This document shows positions 1 through 7,965 of a stretch of DNA of 64,000 nt, piece after piece (positions within the stretch are counted from its first letter, which is position 1; every line of letters begins with the position of its first letter). The notes under the pieces were generated by a model. That model was not told the origin of the DNA and searched no databases. It saw nothing but the letters and a program-made list of their open reading frames with translations. A program made the position numbers and the translations under genes. The stretch spans positions 62,001 through 126,000 of the forward strand of contig NZ_FNVU01000017.1 in the NCBI RefSeq assembly GCF_900107965.1. The letters run 5' to 3'. Source of the DNA: Actinacidiphila yanglinensis (GTDB taxonomy: Bacteria; Actinomycetota; Actinomycetes; Streptomycetales; Streptomycetaceae).

Positions 1-2
1 AC

Positions 3-419
3 CCCGGCGGCATCCACTGGCTGCGCACGCTGCTGCGGGAGTTCGCCGACCGCGGGGGGTGCGTGCTGCTGTCCTCGCACCTGCTGCGCGAGGTCGAGGT
101 GATCGCCGATCTCCTGATCGTCATCGGCCGCGGCAGGGTCGTCGCCCAGGGCGCCAAGCAGGAGTTGCTGGCCGCGGGCGGCACCGTGGTGCGCGGCAGC
201 GACGCCGGCACGCTCGCGGCCGCGCTGGCCGCCGCGGGCATCGCCGCCACCCGTACCGGCGACGCGTTCCTCGCGCAGGCCGAACCCGAGCAGGTCGCCC
301 GGGCCGCCGCGGCCGGCGGCGTGGTCGTCCTCGAACTGCGCCCGGCCGGCACCGACCGGCTGGAAAGCCTCTTCCTCCAGCTCACCGCCGACGACTCCCG
401 CGAAACGGTGCGACGATGA
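3..419 (+). CDS. ABC transporter ATP-binding protein, C-terminal part
   Basis: This is the 3' end of an ATP-binding cassette protein; its N-terminus (Walker A, signature motif) lies before the window. The frame is open from the first bases. The visible part begins just after the Walker B region and carries the switch histidine in LLSSHLLREVE, followed by IGRGRVVAQG, the usual closing strand of drug- and lantibiotic-export ATPases. The last 70 residues are Ala/Gly-rich and resemble the poorly conserved C-terminus of the family. Its TGA overlaps the ATG of the permease (ATGA), so the two are translationally coupled and form one exporter. The substrate cannot be deduced. Confidence 0.9.
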   Translation, partial: PGGIHWLRTLLREFADRGGCVLLSSHLLREVEVIADLLIVIGRGRVVAQGAKQELLAAGGTVVRGSDAGTLAAALAAAGIAATRTGDAFLAQAEPEQVARAAAAGGVVVLELRPAGTDRLESLFLQLTADDSRETVRR

Positions 420-1213
420 CCACGCTCACCCTTCCCCCGGCGCTCGAACCCGCGCCGCTCGCCGGCCCGGCCGGCGTGCCCTTCGGCCGCCTCGTCCGCG
501 TCGAGCTGCGCAAGCTCGTCGACACCCGGGCCAGCCGCTGGCTGCTCGCGGGCATCGCGGCGCTCACCCCGGTCATCGTCGTGGTCATGCTGGTGGCGGT
601 GAAGCCGCACGACCTGACCTACGAGAAGTTCGTCGACTTCACCCAGGCCCCGCAGAAGTACCTGCTGCCGGTGCTCGGCATCCTGACCGTCACCAGCGAG
701 TGGAGCCAGCGCACCGGCCTGGTGACCTTCACCCTCGCCCCGAACCGCGGCCGGGTGCTGTGCGCCAAGGCCGCCGCGGCGCTGCTGGCCGGTCTGCTGG
801 TCATCGTGCTCGCCTTCGTCGCCGCGGCCGCCGGCAACGCGCTCGGCGGGCCACTGCGCGGCGGCGACGGCAGCTGGTCGTTCGGCGCGGGCGGCTTCCG
901 CGACATCGTGCTCGTGCTGCTCATCGGGCTGGCCCAGGGCCTGGCCTTCGGGATGCTGCTGCTGGTCAGCGCCGCTGCGATCGTGACGTACTTCGTGCTG
1001 CCCAACGTCTCCAGCGTCGTCTTCAACACCGCGCCCGGGCTGAAGGCCGACGAGAAGTGGTTCGACCTCAACACCTCCACGAGCTCCCTCTACAGCCACG
1101 ACACCACCCCGCACGGCTGGCTGCAGATGCTCAGCGCCACCCTGATCTGGGTGGTGCTCCCGGCCGTCCCCGGGGTGCTGCGGGTCCTGCGCAGCGAGGT
1201 CAAGTCCGGCTAG
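416..1213 (+). CDS. ABC-2 type transporter permease
   Basis: A 265-residue integral membrane protein, the partner of the overlapping ATPase. The start is fixed by the ATGA overlap at 416-419. After a cytoplasmic N-terminus with the amphipathic element RLVRVELRKLVDTRASRW, typical of ABC-2 permeases, there are about six membrane segments, including residues near 40-60, 85-105, 118-140, 160-190 and 235-255. The sequence SEWSQRTGLVTFTLAPNR is characteristic of the ABC-2 family. The pair probably exports a drug, peptide or lipid. It ends 70 bases from a gene on the opposite strand, with a hairpin between them. Confidence 0.85.
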   Translation: MTTLTLPPALEPAPLAGPAGVPFGRLVRVELRKLVDTRASRWLLAGIAALTPVIVVVMLVAVKPHDLTYEKFVDFTQAPQKYLLPVLGILTVTSEWSQRTGLVTFTLAPNRGRVLCAKAAAALLAGLLVIVLAFVAAAAGNALGGPLRGGDGSWSFGAGGFRDIVLVLLIGLAQGLAFGMLLLVSAAAIVTYFVLPNVSSVVFNTAPGLKADEKWFDLNTSTSSLYSHDTTPHGWLQMLSATLIWVVLPAVPGVLRVLRSEVKSG

Positions 1214-1248
1214 CCGCGAGGTCCTTGCGCCGATTCGAGGAGGGCCGA

Positions 1249-1277
1249 CCCGCGGGGGCGGCGACCAACCCCGCGGG
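1249..1277. terminator. Bidirectional hairpin between convergent genes
   Basis: A perfect 9-bp stem (CCCGCGGGG/CCCCGCGGG, loop about 11 nt) lies in the 69-base gap between the ABC permease and the convergent septum-formation-family gene. The stem can be extended by G-C and G-U pairs past one mismatch. It has no U-tract, as is common for streptomycete terminators. Confidence 0.5.
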
Positions 1278-1282
1278 CCGGT

Positions 1283-2296
1283 TCAGACCCTCCGCACCGG
1301 CGCCGGGTCGGAGACGGTCAGGTGGAGGCTGCCGCGCGCCGCGTCGTACGGCGTGGCCGCATCGATCGCCTCGGCCGCCTTCGCGTCGCGGTCCACGGCG
1401 TTCGGCTCGCGGTCCCCGTCCGCCTTGGTCCAGGCCGCGGCGGCCCGCTGCGCCGACGCTTCCACCTGGGCGATCGGGCCTGCGGCGTCCGAGGGCCACT
1501 GGTGGGCCTTCAGTGCCCGCACCATGGCCTCCTCGGCCGAGGCCATGTGCACGGCGTACACGGTCCATTCGGACATGGCGCCGTCGGCCGTCGGGCTGTC
1601 CGGGACCTGGGCGCGGACGATGTCCAGGGCGTTCTCGGCGTCGAGGTACGCCGTCCGGTGCGGTCCGAGCACCGCGGGGTCCTGGTAGAGCGTCCCCTTG
1701 GCGCCGTTGGACTCCACGCTGCAGACGACCTGGTGGATGCCGCTGTACCGCCATCCGCTCCGGGTCGGGGCGAAGTAGCGTTCGGTGCTGCCGTCCGGAA
1801 TCCGCCAGAAGTCCCTCGCGTAGCCGTGGGTGAGCCGGTCGCACTCCTGTGACGCTCTGCTCTCGAGCGTTTCCTGGTCGTCGGGGTAGTCCGACCACGC
1901 GCGGCCGGCGTCCCACACACCGACCACCTCCCCGTCGTGCTCGCTTCCGCAGCCGACCCGCCGGACCTTGTCCAGCGTGCCGATACCGTTGTGCGGGTCG
2001 ATCTCGTGCTCGTGGGTGAGCACGTAGCACTGGTGGGCCTTGAGGTCGGTGACCGCCACCTGGTCGGAGCCGCCCGGCAACGAGATGGCCACCAGGCCCC
2101 CCACGAAGACGGCCGTCACCGCGGCGTTGATCCTGATCGCCCACAGCGCCTCGTGCCGGCCGCCCTGCCCGGTCCAGCGGATGTCCTTGAGCGCCAGGCG
2201 CCCGATGATCATTCCCACGAACGGAATCCATGACCTCCGCAGCGCCTTGACCGCTGATCTGCTGAGTTCTGGAGTCGACATGTCGATCTGGTCCAT
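1283..2296 (-). CDS. Septum formation family membrane protein
   Basis: A 337-residue protein with a soluble N-terminus, one or two membrane segments near residues 25-70 and an extracytoplasmic domain. That domain has the hallmarks of the actinobacterial septum_form family: LKAHQCYVLTHEHEID with an early Cys, then VGCGSEHDGEVVGVWDAG (the VPCSxPHDxEV motif), ASQECDRL, and the PTRSGWRYSGIHQVVCSV region giving a second Cys. The ATG at 2296 is chosen because a GGGGGG ribosome site precedes it; longer forms would run into the tRNA gene. The exact role is not known, though the family is linked to division and septation in actinobacteria. The C-terminal 90 residues are Ala-rich and not recognised. 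Confidence 0.75.
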   Translation of the reverse strand: MDQIDMSTPELSRSAVKALRRSWIPFVGMIIGRLALKDIRWTGQGGRHEALWAIRINAAVTAVFVGGLVAISLPGGSDQVAVTDLKAHQCYVLTHEHEIDPHNGIGTLDKVRRVGCGSEHDGEVVGVWDAGRAWSDYPDDQETLESRASQECDRLTHGYARDFWRIPDGSTERYFAPTRSGWRYSGIHQVVCSVESNGAKGTLYQDPAVLGPHRTAYLDAENALDIVRAQVPDSPTADGAMSEWTVYAVHMASAEEAMVRALKAHQWPSDAAGPIAQVEASAQRAAAAWTKADGDREPNAVDRDAKAAEAIDAATPYDAARGSLHLTVSDPAPVRRV

Positions 2297-2430
2297 CAAT
2301 CCCCCCCGGGAACGGCCGCGCCATGGCGGCCTCGATGTCGCACGGCCGGGACCACGCCCGTACCGTGACGCGATGGAACCACCGGACGCGGACACCAGGT
2401 GGAAGCGCGGATGGCGGCGCCGGAACGAGA

Positions 2431-2460
2431 ACGCCGCACACCTCGTGCGGTGTGCGGCGT
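2431..2460 (-). terminator. Terminator of tRNA-Ala copy 1
   Basis: A 12-bp perfect stem (ACGCCGCACACC/GGTGTGCGGCGT, 6-nt loop) lies 12 bases past the tRNA 3' end. On the minus strand it is followed by a TC-rich stretch (TTCTCGTTCC). Confidence 0.7.
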
Positions 2461-2472
2461 CGAACATCTCTG

Positions 2473-2545
<73 letters not shown>

Positions 2546-2746
2546 GCACGGGTCCCGGGGGACCCCGGCGACCTGGGGTTACTTTACACGGCGGTGGTGG
2601 TGGCGCCGCAAATCGATTGTCGGGGCGGCGGGCGCTCCGGCGGCCTCCGGGCGGGCCCGCACGGTGTTCACGAAGTCTCAATAATCGGTGCGGGGTTGGC
2701 GGGCTACGGTGGAACAGGCCGTGCGGACGAGAGGCTGGAGGCACCT

Positions 2747-3829
2747 GTGACCACCGCGTTCGACCCGATCGACCTGGGCGGGATCCGCCTGCACAACCGG
2801 ATCGCCATGGCGCCGATGACCCGCAGCCGGGCGTACGCCCCCGGTCTCGCTCCCACCGCGTCCACGGCGGCGTATTACGCCCAGCGGGCCTCGGCCGGGC
2901 TGATCGTGACCGAGGGGACGCAGCCCTCACCCGTCGGGCAGGGCTACCCGGACACCCCCGGGCTGCACAGCGCGGAGCAGGTCGCCGCCTGGCGGGAGGT
3001 GACCGCGGCGGTGCGTACCGCGGGCGGCCGGATCTTCGCCCAGCTGATGCACACCGGCCGGATCGGCCACCCCTCGCTGCTGCCGGAGGGCCTGCACCCG
3101 GTGGGGCCGTCCGCGGTGGCCGCGAAGGGATCGGTCTACACCGCGAACGGGCCGAAGCCGTTCGTGGTGCCGCGCGAGCTGACCGAGGACGGGATCTGGC
3201 AGACCATCGAGGACCACGCCGCCGCGGCCCGCAACGCCATGGCCGCCGGGTTCGACGGGGTGGAGGTGCACGCCGCCAACGGCTACCTGACCCACCAGTT
3301 CCTCGCGCCGAACTCCAACACCCGCACCGACCACTGGGGCGGCGACGACCGGCGCCGGGCCCGGTTCGCCGCCGAGCTGGTGCGGGCGGTCGCGAGCGCC
3401 ATCGGCCCGGAGCGCACGGGCCTGCGGATCTCCCCCGGCAAGCCGCTCGGCGACATCGACGAGCCGGAACCGGATGCCACCTACCTCGAACTGGTCCGCG
3501 CACTCGAACCGATCGGCCCGGCCTACCTGCACCTGGTCGAGGGGCGGGACCGGGCGCTGACCCTGGAGCTGCGCAAGCGGTTCGGCGGCGCCTTCCTCCT
3601 CAACGCCCGCGCCGAGCAGGGACATTCGGGCCCGGAGCAGCTCTCCCTGATCGAGGACGGCACCGCCGACATGCTCTCCTTCGGCGCCCTCTTCCTCGCC
3701 AACCCCGACCTGCCGCGCCGGCTGCGCCTCGGCGGCCCGTACAACTCCCCCCAGCGGGAGACGTACTACGGCGGCGACGACCGCGGCTACACCGACTATC
3801 CGGCGCTGCCCGCCACCGAGGAGCAGTAG
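2747..3829 (+). CDS. Old Yellow Enzyme family NADH:flavin oxidoreductase (NemA-like)
   Basis: A 360-residue FMN-dependent ene-reductase with a TIM-barrel fold. Such enzymes reduce activated C=C bonds of enones, nitroesters or maleimides with NAD(P)H. The whole length matches the classical OYE family: LGGIRLHNRIAMAPMTRSRA at the N-terminus, QLMHTGRIGHPS (FMN and substrate contacts), and HAANGYLTHQFLAPNSNTRT, the family signature. GALFLANPDLPRRLRLGG is the C-terminal phosphate-binding region. The GTG start at 2747 has a good site (GGAGG) six bases upstream and gives the normal family length. It sits alone between tRNA-Ala copy 1 and the convergent MFS gene, so its in vivo substrate is open. Confidence 0.92.
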   Translation: MTTAFDPIDLGGIRLHNRIAMAPMTRSRAYAPGLAPTASTAAYYAQRASAGLIVTEGTQPSPVGQGYPDTPGLHSAEQVAAWREVTAAVRTAGGRIFAQLMHTGRIGHPSLLPEGLHPVGPSAVAAKGSVYTANGPKPFVVPRELTEDGIWQTIEDHAAAARNAMAAGFDGVEVHAANGYLTHQFLAPNSNTRTDHWGGDDRRRARFAAELVRAVASAIGPERTGLRISPGKPLGDIDEPEPDATYLELVRALEPIGPAYLHLVEGRDRALTLELRKRFGGAFLLNARAEQGHSGPEQLSLIEDGTADMLSFGALFLANPDLPRRLRLGGPYNSPQRETYYGGDDRGYTDYPALPATEEQ

Positions 3830-3903
3830 CGCCCTCGTACGGACGCCCGCATGCGCGCCCGTACCGACGCCCGCACCGGCCGGAGCAGGCCCGCACCCGC
3901 CGG

Positions 3904-3933
3904 GAGGGGCCCCGGGTGGACCCGGAGCCCCTC
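3904..3933. terminator. Bidirectional terminator between OYE and MFS genes
   Basis: GAGGGGCCCCGGG pairs with CCCGGAGCCCCTC: a 13-bp stem with a single C/A mismatch that becomes G-U on the minus-strand transcript, and a 4-nt loop. It lies in the 129-base gap between convergent genes. Confidence 0.65.
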
Positions 3934-3958
3934 GTCCGTACCGCGCCGCGCCTCCGCC

Positions 3959-5473
3959 TCAGTCGCGCCTGCGGGCCAGGGCGACGAGCGCTCCTCCCGC
4001 CGCGACCGCGGTCAGCGCCACCGAGGTGACGGTGAACGCGTGGGCCGAGGCGTGCAGCCCGCCCGAGCCGAGCCGGTTGAGGAACAGCGTGCCGAGGGTG
4101 GCCACGCCGATCAGCTGGCCGAGCTGCGTCACCGTGGCGAGCAGCCCGCTGGCGTCCGCCGCGTCCTGCGGGTCGACCTTGGCCAGCGCGAGGGTGAAGG
4201 TCGGGCTGAACGACAGGCCCAGGCCCGCACCGAGGAGCACCAGGCCGACGTAGATCAGCGCGCCGCCGTGCCCGCCGCCGTGCAGGGCCAGGCCGATGCC
4301 CGCCAGGGCGACCGCCGACAGCGCCATGCCCACCGAGGCCAGCCGGGGCCACCACGCGCGCGGCAGCCGCCGCCAGTACAGCCCGGCGCCGCCGAAGGCC
4401 ACCGCGGTGGCCGCGAAGGTCAGCCCGGTGCGCAGCGCGCTGAAGCCGAGCCCGGTCTGGAGGTGCAGCGCCACCGCGAACAGGAAGCCCGCGTTCACCG
4501 CCATGGTGAGCATCAGCACGGTCACCGAACGGGTCATCCCCGGCGCCCGCAGCACCCGGCCGGACACCAGCGGGGCGCCGCCGCGCCGGGCCAGCCGCGA
4601 CTCGATCACGACGAACGCGCCGAACAGCAGCACGCTCAGCGCCAGGCAGCACCAGCCCCACACCGGCCAGCCCTCCTCCTGCCCGAGCACCAGCGGCACC
4701 GTGAAGAGGGTGACGGCCGCGCCCAGCACGACCAGGCCCGGGAGGTCCAGGCCGCGCCGCCGCTCGGGGTCGGTGGGCCGGTCCTTGGGCAGCACCTTCG
4801 GCGCCACCACCAGCATCACCGCGCCGATCGGCACGTTCACCAGGAACACCGGCCGCCAGCCGCTGCCGAACAGGTCCGCGCTGACCAGCACCCCGCCCAG
4901 CGACTGGCCGAGCGCCGCGCCCGAGGAGAGCACGGCCGCGTACACGCTCATCGCGCGGGTGCGGGCCTCGCCGCGGAAGTTCAGCTGGAGCAGGCTCAGC
5001 ACCTGGGGGATCATCAGCGCGGAACCGGCGCCCTGCACGAAGCGGAAACCGATCAGCTCGCCCGTGCTCTGCGCGAGACCGCAGGCCAGCGAGGCGGCCG
5101 TGAACAGGGCGAGTCCGGCGACGAACAGCCGCCGGTGGCCGAGCAGGTCACCGAGCCGGGCACCGGTGATGAGGAGGACCGCGTAGGCGATGGTGTAGCC
5201 GGCTATCACCAGTTGCAGGCCCGCGCCCGAGGCGTGCAGGTCGGTCCGGATGGTGGGCGCCGCCACGTTGACGATGAAGACGTCGAGCAGGGCCATGAAC
5301 TGGCCGGTGAGGATGATCGCCAGCAGCATCCCCGGCCGTGGCCCGGCCCGGCCCGGGCGTCCCGTGCCGGGATGGTCGACGTGCCGGCCCGATCCGGGCA
5401 CGGTGGAATCCGTGGCGGAGGTCGTCGGGGAAGCGGTCGCGGGGCTGGCTCCCGCCAGCGTCTCGTTGGTCAT
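3959..5473 (-). CDS. MFS transporter, DHA2 (14-TM drug:H+ antiporter) family
   Basis: A 504-residue multidrug exporter of the EmrB/QacA type. After a 45-residue Ser/Thr/Pro-rich cytoplasmic tail come 14 predicted membrane segments. Motif D1, LLDVFIVNVAAPTI, is in TM1; motif A, GARLGDLLGHRRLF, follows TM2; and the antiporter motif C region GAALGQSLGGVLVS is in TM5. The ATG at 5473 is preferred because the coding sequence starts with the usual hydrophilic leader. The site upstream is weak, which may mean low translation or a leaderless transcript. It is divergent from the XRE regulator at 5575 across 101 bases, the standard arrangement of a drug exporter and its local repressor. Confidence 0.92.
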   Translation of the reverse strand: MTNETLAGASPATASPTTSATDSTVPGSGRHVDHPGTGRPGRAGPRPGMLLAIILTGQFMALLDVFIVNVAAPTIRTDLHASGAGLQLVIAGYTIAYAVLLITGARLGDLLGHRRLFVAGLALFTAASLACGLAQSTGELIGFRFVQGAGSALMIPQVLSLLQLNFRGEARTRAMSVYAAVLSSGAALGQSLGGVLVSADLFGSGWRPVFLVNVPIGAVMLVVAPKVLPKDRPTDPERRRGLDLPGLVVLGAAVTLFTVPLVLGQEEGWPVWGWCCLALSVLLFGAFVVIESRLARRGGAPLVSGRVLRAPGMTRSVTVLMLTMAVNAGFLFAVALHLQTGLGFSALRTGLTFAATAVAFGGAGLYWRRLPRAWWPRLASVGMALSAVALAGIGLALHGGGHGGALIYVGLVLLGAGLGLSFSPTFTLALAKVDPQDAADASGLLATVTQLGQLIGVATLGTLFLNRLGSGGLHASAHAFTVTSVALTAVAAGGALVALARRRD

Positions 5474-5574
5474 GCACCGATCGTGCGGCCCGCGCGGTAC
5501 CGGTAACGAGAGCCCAGTGATCCTGGTACTGACACCACCTGGCACCCGCGGCGCCGCCCGTCCAGGATGGAAGC
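5474..5574. promoter_or_regulatory. Divergent promoter/operator region between MFS exporter and XRE regulator
   Basis: This 101-base spacer must hold both promoters. It contains two GGTAC direct repeats (5496-5500 and 5525-5529, inside CGGTACCGGTAA and CTGGTACTGACACC), good candidates for regulator half-sites. GGATGGAAG just before 5575 is the ribosome site of the regulator. Operator assignment is inference from the geometry. Confidence 0.4.
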
Positions 5575-6543
5575 ATGGCATCGCCAGAAGCCCAGCCCGA
5601 CAGCCGGAAGCAGAGCCCGCAGCGCCGCAGCGAGCTCGCGGCCTTCCTGCGCAGCCGCAGGGCCCGGATCGGCCCGGAGGACGTCGGCATGCCGCCGGGG
5701 CTGCGCCGCCGCACCCCCGGCCTGCGCCGCGAGGAGGTCGCGCAGCTCGCCGGGGTCGGCGTCACCTGGTACACGTGGCTGGAGCAGGGCCGCCCGATCA
5801 ACGCCAGCGTCCAGGTCCTGGACGCGGTGTCCCGGGTGCTCCAGCTGGACGTGACCGAGCGCGACCACCTCTACCGGCTGGCCGGCATCCCCTTCGTCCG
5901 CGAGCCGGTCTCCGACGCGGAGGTGGTCGGTGAGGAACTGCTGGGCGTGCTCGGCTCGCTGGACCCGCTGCCGGCCGCGGTCTACAACGCGCGCTACGAC
6001 GTGCAGGCCTCCAACGAGACCTACCGCGTGCTGTGGCCGATGACCGCGCTCGTCGAGCGCTGGGAGCGGAACGTCCTGTACAAGCTGTTCACGGTGCCCG
6101 AGTGCTGCTCGACCTTCGTCAACAGCGCCGACGAACTGCCGTGGATGGTGGCCCAGTTGCGGCGCAGCTACGCGCGGCACATGGGCGAGCCGGCGTGGGA
6201 GAACTTCGTCCAGCTGCTGATCGAGGAGAGCCCGACGTTCGCGCAGCTGTGGGCGAGCGGCAACGTCGCGGCGCCGGGCCGCCGCGTCAAGGTCTTCCGG
6301 CACGCGGAGGTCGGCATCATCAACATGACCTCGATGTCGCTGAGCATCGACGGCATGGCCGAGCACCGGATCGTGGTCTACACCCCGGTCGAGGAGGAGG
6401 ATCAGCTCCAGATCGAGCGGCTGCGGGCGATCGACGACCCGATCATCGGCTGCGCGCGGCACGCCCGCCGCCTGTCGGTGTCCCTGGCCGCCCGCGCCGA
6501 CGCGGCCCGCGCAGGTCAGGAGCAGCGCGCCACCGCGACCTGA
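5575..6543 (+). CDS. XRE-family transcriptional regulator with MmyB-like ligand-binding domain
   Basis: A 322-residue regulator. Residues 18-85 form the helix-turn-helix domain typical of streptomycete MmyB-type proteins: ELAAFLRSRRARIGPEDVG, RRTPGLRREEVAQLAGVGVT with the recognition helix, and WYTWLEQGRPINAS. Residues 115-310 match the MmyB ligand-binding domain (PAAVYNARYDVQASNETYR, the PAS-like fold reported to bind fatty-acid-like ligands), ending in a short Ala-rich tail. The start has a GGAUGGAAG site. It very likely controls the divergent exporter, and possibly itself. Confidence 0.9.
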   Translation: MASPEAQPDSRKQSPQRRSELAAFLRSRRARIGPEDVGMPPGLRRRTPGLRREEVAQLAGVGVTWYTWLEQGRPINASVQVLDAVSRVLQLDVTERDHLYRLAGIPFVREPVSDAEVVGEELLGVLGSLDPLPAAVYNARYDVQASNETYRVLWPMTALVERWERNVLYKLFTVPECCSTFVNSADELPWMVAQLRRSYARHMGEPAWENFVQLLIEESPTFAQLWASGNVAAPGRRVKVFRHAEVGIINMTSMSLSIDGMAEHRIVVYTPVEEEDQLQIERLRAIDDPIIGCARHARRLSVSLAARADAARAGQEQRATAT

Positions 6544-6618
6544 GGCGGGCGCACCCCCGGAACCCCGCCGAGCCGGAAACAGCCGCGCACGCGAACGGCC
6601 CCGCCCGTACCCGCCGCA

Positions 6619-6645
6619 TGTCACAGAACGCCGGGCTGTCCCGTC
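6619..6645 (+). promoter_or_regulatory. ECF41-type promoter upstream of the SigJ-like gene
   Basis: TGTCACA at 6619-6625 is separated by 16 bases from CGTC at 6642-6645. This matches the -35/-10 pair described for ECF41 sigma factors (TGTCACA - about 16 bp - CGTC). It lies about 100 bases upstream of an ECF41 gene and therefore looks like its autoregulated promoter. No second copy was seen in the window. Confidence 0.75.
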
Positions 6646-6748
6646 GTGTAGGGAGACGGACTCCGGAGGCGGGAAGGGTGAGGGCCATGCGGCAACGGGT
6701 GGCGGGTGGGACCGGCGGCGGCGCGGCACGCGATGCGGAGGGGCCGCG

Positions 6749-7672
6749 GTGACGCCGGCCGAGGAGTTCCAGGAGCTGCGGCCGCTGCTGTTCTCGATCG
6801 CCTACCGCATCCTGGGCAGCGTGAGCGAGGCGGAGGACGCCGTCCAGGAGACCTGGCTGCGCTACGAGGGTGCCGCGACCCGGCCCGCCTCCACCAAGGC
6901 GTTCCTGTCGGCGGTGGTCACCCGGATCTCGATCGACGTCCTGCGCTCGGCCCGGGTCCGCCGGGAGCAGTACGTCGGGGAGTGGTTCCCCGAGCCGCTG
7001 CTGGCCGACCCCTACCAGGACCCGGCGCGCTCCACCGAGCTGGCCGACTCGGTGTCGATGGCCGCCCTGCTGCTCCTGGAGCGGTTGAGCCCGCTGGAGC
7101 GGGCGGTGTTCGTGCTGCGCGAGGTCTTCGGGTTCGGGTTCCCCGAGATCGCGTCGGCGGTGCGGCGGTCGGAGCCGGCCTGCCGCCAACTCGCGGTGCG
7201 GGCACGGCGCCACATGGACGAGGGCCGGCCGCGCTTCGAGGCCGATCGCAAGGAGCGCAGGGAACTCGCCGAGCGCTTCTTCGACGCCTTCCGGGAGGGG
7301 GACGTCGACGGGCTGCGGGACCTGCTGGCCTCCGACGTGGCGATGGTCGCCGACGCCGGCGGCAAGGCCCCGCTGTGGGGCCGGGGCGTCTTCGGCGACG
7401 GCAACGTCGCCCGGGTGCTCGCCGCGATGGCCGCGCCCTTCGACCGGATCGGCGGCGTGGTCCAGCCGCACGAGATGAACGGGCAGCCGGGCGCGATCTT
7501 CCGCGACCGGGACGGCCGGGTCGTCAACACGCTGACGCTCGACATCTACGAGGGCCGGATCCAGACGATCCGCTCGGTGCTCAACCCGGACAAGCTCGGG
7601 CACGTGGGTCCGGTGGCGGACGCCTGGGCGGTCGTCCGGGAGGCGAACGACGCGCGCCGCCCCACGGATTGA
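6749..7672 (+). CDS. sigJ: ECF41 / SigJ-type RNA polymerase sigma factor
   Basis: A 307-residue extracytoplasmic-function sigma factor. Sigma2 is at residues 5-70 (LRPLLFSIAYRILGSVSEAEDAVQETWLRY) and sigma4 at about 105-160 (LSPLERAVFVLREVFGF, EIASAVRRSEPACRQLAVRARR). A SnoaL-like C-terminal domain follows at 170-290 in place of an anti-sigma factor. The ECF41 hallmarks are visible: GEWFPEPL in the linker (WLPEPL motif), ADAGGKAPLWGRGVFGD (DGGGK motif, here AGGK) and SVLNPDKL near the end. The GTG start follows GGAGGGG. ECF41 genes usually neighbour a carboxymuconolactone decarboxylase, oxidoreductase or epimerase gene; none is adjacent here, the nearest oxidoreductase being the OYE gene 3 kb upstream. 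Confidence 0.92.
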   Translation: MTPAEEFQELRPLLFSIAYRILGSVSEAEDAVQETWLRYEGAATRPASTKAFLSAVVTRISIDVLRSARVRREQYVGEWFPEPLLADPYQDPARSTELADSVSMAALLLLERLSPLERAVFVLREVFGFGFPEIASAVRRSEPACRQLAVRARRHMDEGRPRFEADRKERRELAERFFDAFREGDVDGLRDLLASDVAMVADAGGKAPLWGRGVFGDGNVARVLAAMAAPFDRIGGVVQPHEMNGQPGAIFRDRDGRVVNTLTLDIYEGRIQTIRSVLNPDKLGHVGPVADAWAVVREANDARRPTD

Positions 7673-7675
7673 CCG

Positions 7676-7695
7676 GGCGCCTGAGGACAGGCGCC
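7676..7695 (+). terminator. Short hairpin after the sigma factor gene
   Basis: GGCGCCT pairs with AGGCGCC around a 6-nt loop, starting 4 bases after the stop codon. There is no U-tract, so this is a weak terminator candidate. Confidence 0.35.
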
Positions 7696-7742
7696 GCCGT
7701 GCGGCCGCCGCTCCCCGGGAGGGGCGCGGCCGGAAAAGCAGC

Positions 7743-7783
7743 GAGCGGGACCCGTCCGCATTTCTCTCGGACGAATCCCGCTC
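7743..7783 (-). terminator. Terminator of tRNA-Ala copy 2
   Basis: On the minus-strand transcript GAGCGGGAUUCGUCCG pairs with CGGACGGGUCCCGCUC: 16 bp with two central U-G wobbles and a 9-nt loop. It lies 9 bases past the tRNA 3' end and is followed by GCTGCTTTTCC. The wobbles make it directional for the minus strand. Confidence 0.8.
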
Positions 7784-7792
7784 ACCTACGCG

Positions 7793-7865
<73 letters not shown>

Positions 7866-7965
7866 GCGTCCGACCCGGCAGCGCCGGCGACGAGAAGAAG
7901 CATAGCCGGTGGACGGGCCGGAAACGAAATCGGCCGCACGGCCCGCCGGGAAGCCCGGGATGCCG

